DNA of 9,126 nt from JBBQDZ01 sp038320185 (GTDB taxonomy: Bacteria > Actinomycetota > Thermoleophilia > Gaiellales > Gaiellaceae), in NCBI GenBank assembly GCA_038320185.1, contig JBBQDZ010000095.1, forward strand, positions 1 to 9,126, given 5' to 3'. Numbering within the stretch: position 1 is the stretch's first letter; every line of letters starts with the position of its first letter. A program made the translations under genes and the position numbers. The notes beneath the pieces are model-generated. The model had not been told where the DNA came from and did not search any database. It saw only the letters and a list, made by a program, of their open reading frames with translations. Shown here in pieces: positions 6,408 through 9,126 of this stretch.

Positions 6408-7888
6408 CCATCGCTCTCGACCCGACCGCACTCGACATCCGCGCGCAGGCTTTCCTCGACGGCGAGTACGCCGACGCCGCGAGCGGCGAGACCTTCGACT
6501 CCGTCAACCCGGCCACCGGCGAAAGGCTCGCCTCGGTCGCCGCCTGCGACGCGGAGGACGTCGACCGCGCGGTACACGGCGCCCGCGCCGCCTTCGAGAG
6601 CGGCGTCTGGTCGCGCACCGCGCCGAAGCAGCGCAAGCGCGTGCTGCTGCGCCTCGCCGAGCTCGTCCGCGAGCACCGCGACGAGCTCGCCCTCCTCGAG
6701 ACCCTCGATATGGGCAAGCCGATCCGCGACTCCCGCAAGGTGGACGTACCGCTCGCCGCCGAGTGCATCGCCTACTACGGCGAGGCGATTGACAAGATCT
6801 ACGACGAGGTCGCGCCGGCCGGTCCCGACGACGTCGTCCTCGTCGTTCGCGAGCCGCTCGGCGTCGTCGGCGCGGTCGTGCCGTGGAACTTCCCGCTGCT
6901 GATGGCCTCGTGGAAGCTCGGCCCGGCGCTCGCGACCGGGAACAGCGTCGTCCTGAAGCCGGCGGAGCAGTCGCCGCTGACCGCGCTCCGGTTAGCGGAG
7001 CTCGCCTCGGAGGCGGGGCTCCCGGACGGCGTGCTGCAGGTCGTGCCCGGCTTCGGCGAGACGGCTGGGCAGGCGATCGGCCGGCACCCCGACGTCGACC
7101 TCGTCGCCTTCACCGGGTCGACCGAGGTCGGCAAGCTCTTCCTGCGCTACTCCGGCGAGTCGAACATGAAGCGCCTCGCGCTCGAGTGCGGCGGCAAGTC
7201 CCCGCACCTCGTGATGGAGGACTGCGGCGACCTAGACGCAGCCGCGCAGGCGGCGGCCTGGGGCGTCTTCTACAACCAGGGCGAGGTCTGCAACGCCGGC
7301 TCGCGGCTGCTCGTCCACGAGTCGCGCAAGGACGAGTTGCTCGAGCGGATCGTCCAGGTCGCCGAGAAGATCCGCCCGGGCGACCCGCTCGACGAGAAGA
7401 CCCGTATGGGGGCGATCGTCGACGAGACGCAGCTCGACCGCGTGCTCGGCTACATCGAGAGCGGCCGCGAGGAAGGCGCCGATCTCCACCTGGGCGGCTC
7501 GCGCGCCCGCGAGGAGAGTGGCGGCTACTTCGTCGAGCCGACGATCTTCGACGCCGTCTCGAACGACATGCGGATCGCGCGCGAGGAGATCTTCGGGCCC
7601 GTTCTCTCGACGATCACCTTCCGCGACGAGGCGGAGGCCGTCCGGATCGCGAACGACACCGTTTACGGCCTGGCGGCCGCCGTCTGGACGGACGACGTCA
7701 GCCGTGCGCACCGGCTCGCGCGCTCGATCCGCGCCGGGGTCGTCTGGGTCAACTGCTTCGACCGGGGCGACATCACGGCACCCTTCGGCGGCTTCAAGCA
7801 GTCCGGCTTCGGCCGGGACAAGTCGATCCACGCGCTGGAGAAGTACACCGACCTCAAGACGATCTGGATCGCTCTCGGCGAGGCGTGA
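6404..7888 (+). CDS. NAD(P)-dependent aldehyde dehydrogenase, PuuC-like
   Basis: This 494-residue cytoplasmic enzyme should oxidise an aldehyde to the carboxylic acid. The catalytic set is complete: N162 (PWNFP), K185 (VLKPAE), general base E261 (LECGGKSP), nucleophile C296 (NQGEVCNAGSR) and E395 (REEIFGPV). Length and sequence resemble the gamma-glutamyl-gamma-aminobutyraldehyde dehydrogenase PuuC of E. coli closely, especially the C-terminus (FGGFKQSGFGRDKS, then HALEKYTDLKTIWI). PuuC-type enzymes are broad, accepting aminoaldehydes and other small aldehydes. No putrescine-pathway partner (gamma-glutamylputrescine synthetase or oxidase) is present, so I do not give the symbol. It most likely takes the aldehyde made by one of the two alcohol dehydrogenases upstream. 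The GTG start overlaps the previous stop and has a perfect AGGAGG. Its stop overlaps the start of the quinone oxidoreductase gene. Confidence 0.95.
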   Translation: MTIALDPTALDIRAQAFLDGEYADAASGETFDSVNPATGERLASVAACDAEDVDRAVHGARAAFESGVWSRTAPKQRKRVLLRLAELVREHRDELALLETLDMGKPIRDSRKVDVPLAAECIAYYGEAIDKIYDEVAPAGPDDVVLVVREPLGVVGAVVPWNFPLLMASWKLGPALATGNSVVLKPAEQSPLTALRLAELASEAGLPDGVLQVVPGFGETAGQAIGRHPDVDLVAFTGSTEVGKLFLRYSGESNMKRLALECGGKSPHLVMEDCGDLDAAAQAAAWGVFYNQGEVCNAGSRLLVHESRKDELLERIVQVAEKIRPGDPLDEKTRMGAIVDETQLDRVLGYIESGREEGADLHLGGSRAREESGGYFVEPTIFDAVSNDMRIAREEIFGPVLSTITFRDEAEAVRIANDTVYGLAAAVWTDDVSRAHRLARSIRAGVVWVNCFDRGDITAPFGGFKQSGFGRDKSIHALEKYTDLKTIWIALGEA

Positions 7889-8847
7889 GAGCCGTCGTCT
7901 TCAGCGGCGCCGGCGGCCGCGAGGTCGTGCGGGTCGAGGAGCGGCCCGATCCGGTCCCCGGCTCGAGCGAGGTCCTGGTCGCCGCGAGCTTTGCGGGCCT
8001 GAATCCGGCCGACCTCATGCAGCGAGCCGGCCGCTATCCGGCTCCGCCTGGCTCTCCGCAGGACGTGCCCGGGCTAGAGGTCGCGGGCCGGGTGGTGGCC
8101 TGCGGCGAGGCTGTGGCGCAGTGGTCGGTGGGCGACCGCGTCTTCGGGTTGGTCGGCGGCGGTGGCCTCGCCGATCGGGTGGTCGTGCACGAGCGCCACG
8201 TCGTCGCGGTCCCCGAACAGCTGGAGGAGCAGGACGCGGCCGCGATTCCCGAGGCGTTCGTCACCGCGCACGACGCTGTCGTCACGCAGGCGGGGCTCAG
8301 GCCGGGGGAGCGCCTGCTCGTGAACGGCGCCGGGGGCGGCGTCGGGACCGCGGCGGTGCAGATCGCCCTCCTGCTCGGGGCGAGCGCCTTCGCGAGCGCG
8401 CGCTCGGAGGTCGTACGCGAACGGCTCGAGGAGCTGGGCGCCGTCGCGGTTGCGCCGGACGACGCGGTCGAGCGTGTGCGCGGCGAGGGCGGCGCCGACG
8501 TCGTGCTCGAGCTCGTCGGTGGGCCGAACCTTGCCGGCGACCTCGAGGCGCTCGCCCCGAAGGGACGAGTCGTGATCGTCGGCACTGGAGCCGGCGCCGA
8601 GGCTGAGCTCTCGCTCGGGACGCTGATGGGCAAACGCGGCCGCATCCTCGGCACCGTGCTCCGCGCGCGGCCGCTGGAGGAGAAGGCCGCGGCAATGCAG
8701 GGATTCAACCGGGAGGTCGTGCCCTTCCTCGCCGACGGCCGGGCCTGCGCGATCGTCGACCGAATCTTCGCCGCCGAAGACGCCGCGGAGGCTTTCGACC
8801 ATCTGGAGGCACCTGGGAAGTTCGGGAAGGTGCTGCTGGCCTTCTAG
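7885..8847 (+). CDS. NAD(P)H:quinone oxidoreductase, PIG3/zeta-crystallin type
   Basis: This 320-residue protein is a zinc-free medium-chain reductase. The N-terminal catalytic domain carries the PIG3-like block LNPADLMQRAGRYPAPPG (39-56) and GLEVAGRV (63-70). The nucleotide-binding domain has NGAGGGVG (147-154) in the position of the family's AAxGGVG motif. There is no zinc-binding GHE or cysteine cluster, unlike the two ADHs in the operon. Family members reduce quinones or activated alkenes with NADPH, and some act on enones or enals. The GTG at 7885 overlaps the preceding stop (GTGA), and the protein starts exactly where the family does. In this operon it could reduce an unsaturated intermediate or regenerate cofactor, but that is inference. 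It is the last forward gene, and its TAG overlaps the stop of the convergent gene. Confidence 0.92.
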   Translation: MRAVVFSGAGGREVVRVEERPDPVPGSSEVLVAASFAGLNPADLMQRAGRYPAPPGSPQDVPGLEVAGRVVACGEAVAQWSVGDRVFGLVGGGGLADRVVVHERHVVAVPEQLEEQDAAAIPEAFVTAHDAVVTQAGLRPGERLLVNGAGGGVGTAAVQIALLLGASAFASARSEVVRERLEELGAVAVAPDDAVERVRGEGGADVVLELVGGPNLAGDLEALAPKGRVVIVGTGAGAEAELSLGTLMGKRGRILGTVLRARPLEEKAAAMQGFNREVVPFLADGRACAIVDRIFAAEDAAEAFDHLEAPGKFGKVLLAF

Positions 8848-9126
8848 CAGACGACTTCCGCGTGAGCCTCGGCGACCTCGTCCAGGTAGGTCGTCGGAGT
8901 TCGGCAGAGAGCGCCCTGCTGGTCGGACTCGTAGTACCCCATGCGCCAGAGGGCCGGCGAGTAGCAGTGGACGGACGACGCGGGCGGGCCGCCGGCGTGC
9001 CGGATGCCGTGGATGTAGGCGCCGTCGAAGTCGAAGGCCGTCCCGGCCGGGCGTTGCTTGCTCGCGTACGTCAGCCCCTCGGCGCCGAAGGTGAAGCGGT
9101 CCTCCACCAGCGTGCCCTCGCAGACG
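8844..9126 (-). CDS. Cysteine dioxygenase-like cupin protein (3' part)
   Basis: This is the C-terminal 93 residues of a protein read right to left. The frame is open to the window edge, so the start is outside. It resembles the second half of type I cysteine dioxygenase, the cytosolic mononuclear-iron enzyme that oxidises cysteine to cysteine sulfinate. Visible landmarks are the VCEGTL turn right at the edge, where the first cupin motif normally ends, then IHGIRH (visible residues 38-43), and VHCYSPALWRMGYY (52-65), where H53 fits the third iron-ligand histidine of the LHxYSPP motif. The two N-terminal iron histidines would lie beyond the window, so catalytic competence cannot be judged, and a related thiol dioxygenase (for example 3-mercaptopropionate) is equally possible. 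It is transcribed toward the operon, so it is unlikely to be part of it. Confidence 0.75.
   Translation of the reverse strand, partial: VCEGTLVEDRFTFGAEGLTYASKQRPAGTAFDFDGAYIHGIRHAGGPPASSVHCYSPALWRMGYYESDQQGALCRTPTTYLDEVAEAHAEVVC

Overview
The window is GC-rich throughout, with strong G/C third positions and frequent GTG starts. This suggests a high-GC bacterium, most plausibly an actinobacterium such as a Thermoleophilia-like soil lineage, although the phylum is inferred from composition alone. Almost every base is coding. No rRNA, tRNA, IS element, CRISPR array or integrase was seen.

Positions 1-2429 hold the end of an oligopeptide/dipeptide-family (Opp/Dpp) ABC importer: the last part of a DppC-type permease, cut by the window edge, followed by one long protein that fuses two Dpp-type ATPases (DppD-DppF-like). 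The other permease and the solute-binding protein should lie upstream, outside the window.

After an 81-bp gap, positions 2511-8847 carry six same-strand genes whose stops and starts all overlap by 1-4 bases: a zinc-dependent medium-chain alcohol dehydrogenase, a homologue of formaldehyde-activating enzyme (Fae), a mandelate racemase-subgroup enolase-superfamily enzyme, a second zinc alcohol dehydrogenase, a PuuC-like aldehyde dehydrogenase, and a PIG3-type NAD(P)H:quinone oxidoreductase. This is almost certainly one transcription unit, possibly together with the transporter. The only good Shine-Dalgarno sequences precede the Fae-like and aldehyde dehydrogenase genes.

On the opposite strand, the 3' part of a cysteine dioxygenase-like cupin gene converges on the operon. 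Its stop codon shares bases with the last stop codon of the operon.

My reading is a catabolic operon. A compound is imported, a hydroxy- or sugar-acid-like intermediate is isomerised or dehydrated by the enolase-superfamily enzyme, alcohol groups are oxidised to aldehyde and then acid by the dehydrogenases, and a C1 or other reactive aldehyde may be handled by the Fae-like protein. The substrate cannot be told from sequence. The Fae homologue inside such an operon, without the tetrahydromethanopterin pathway genes in view, is the most unusual element.
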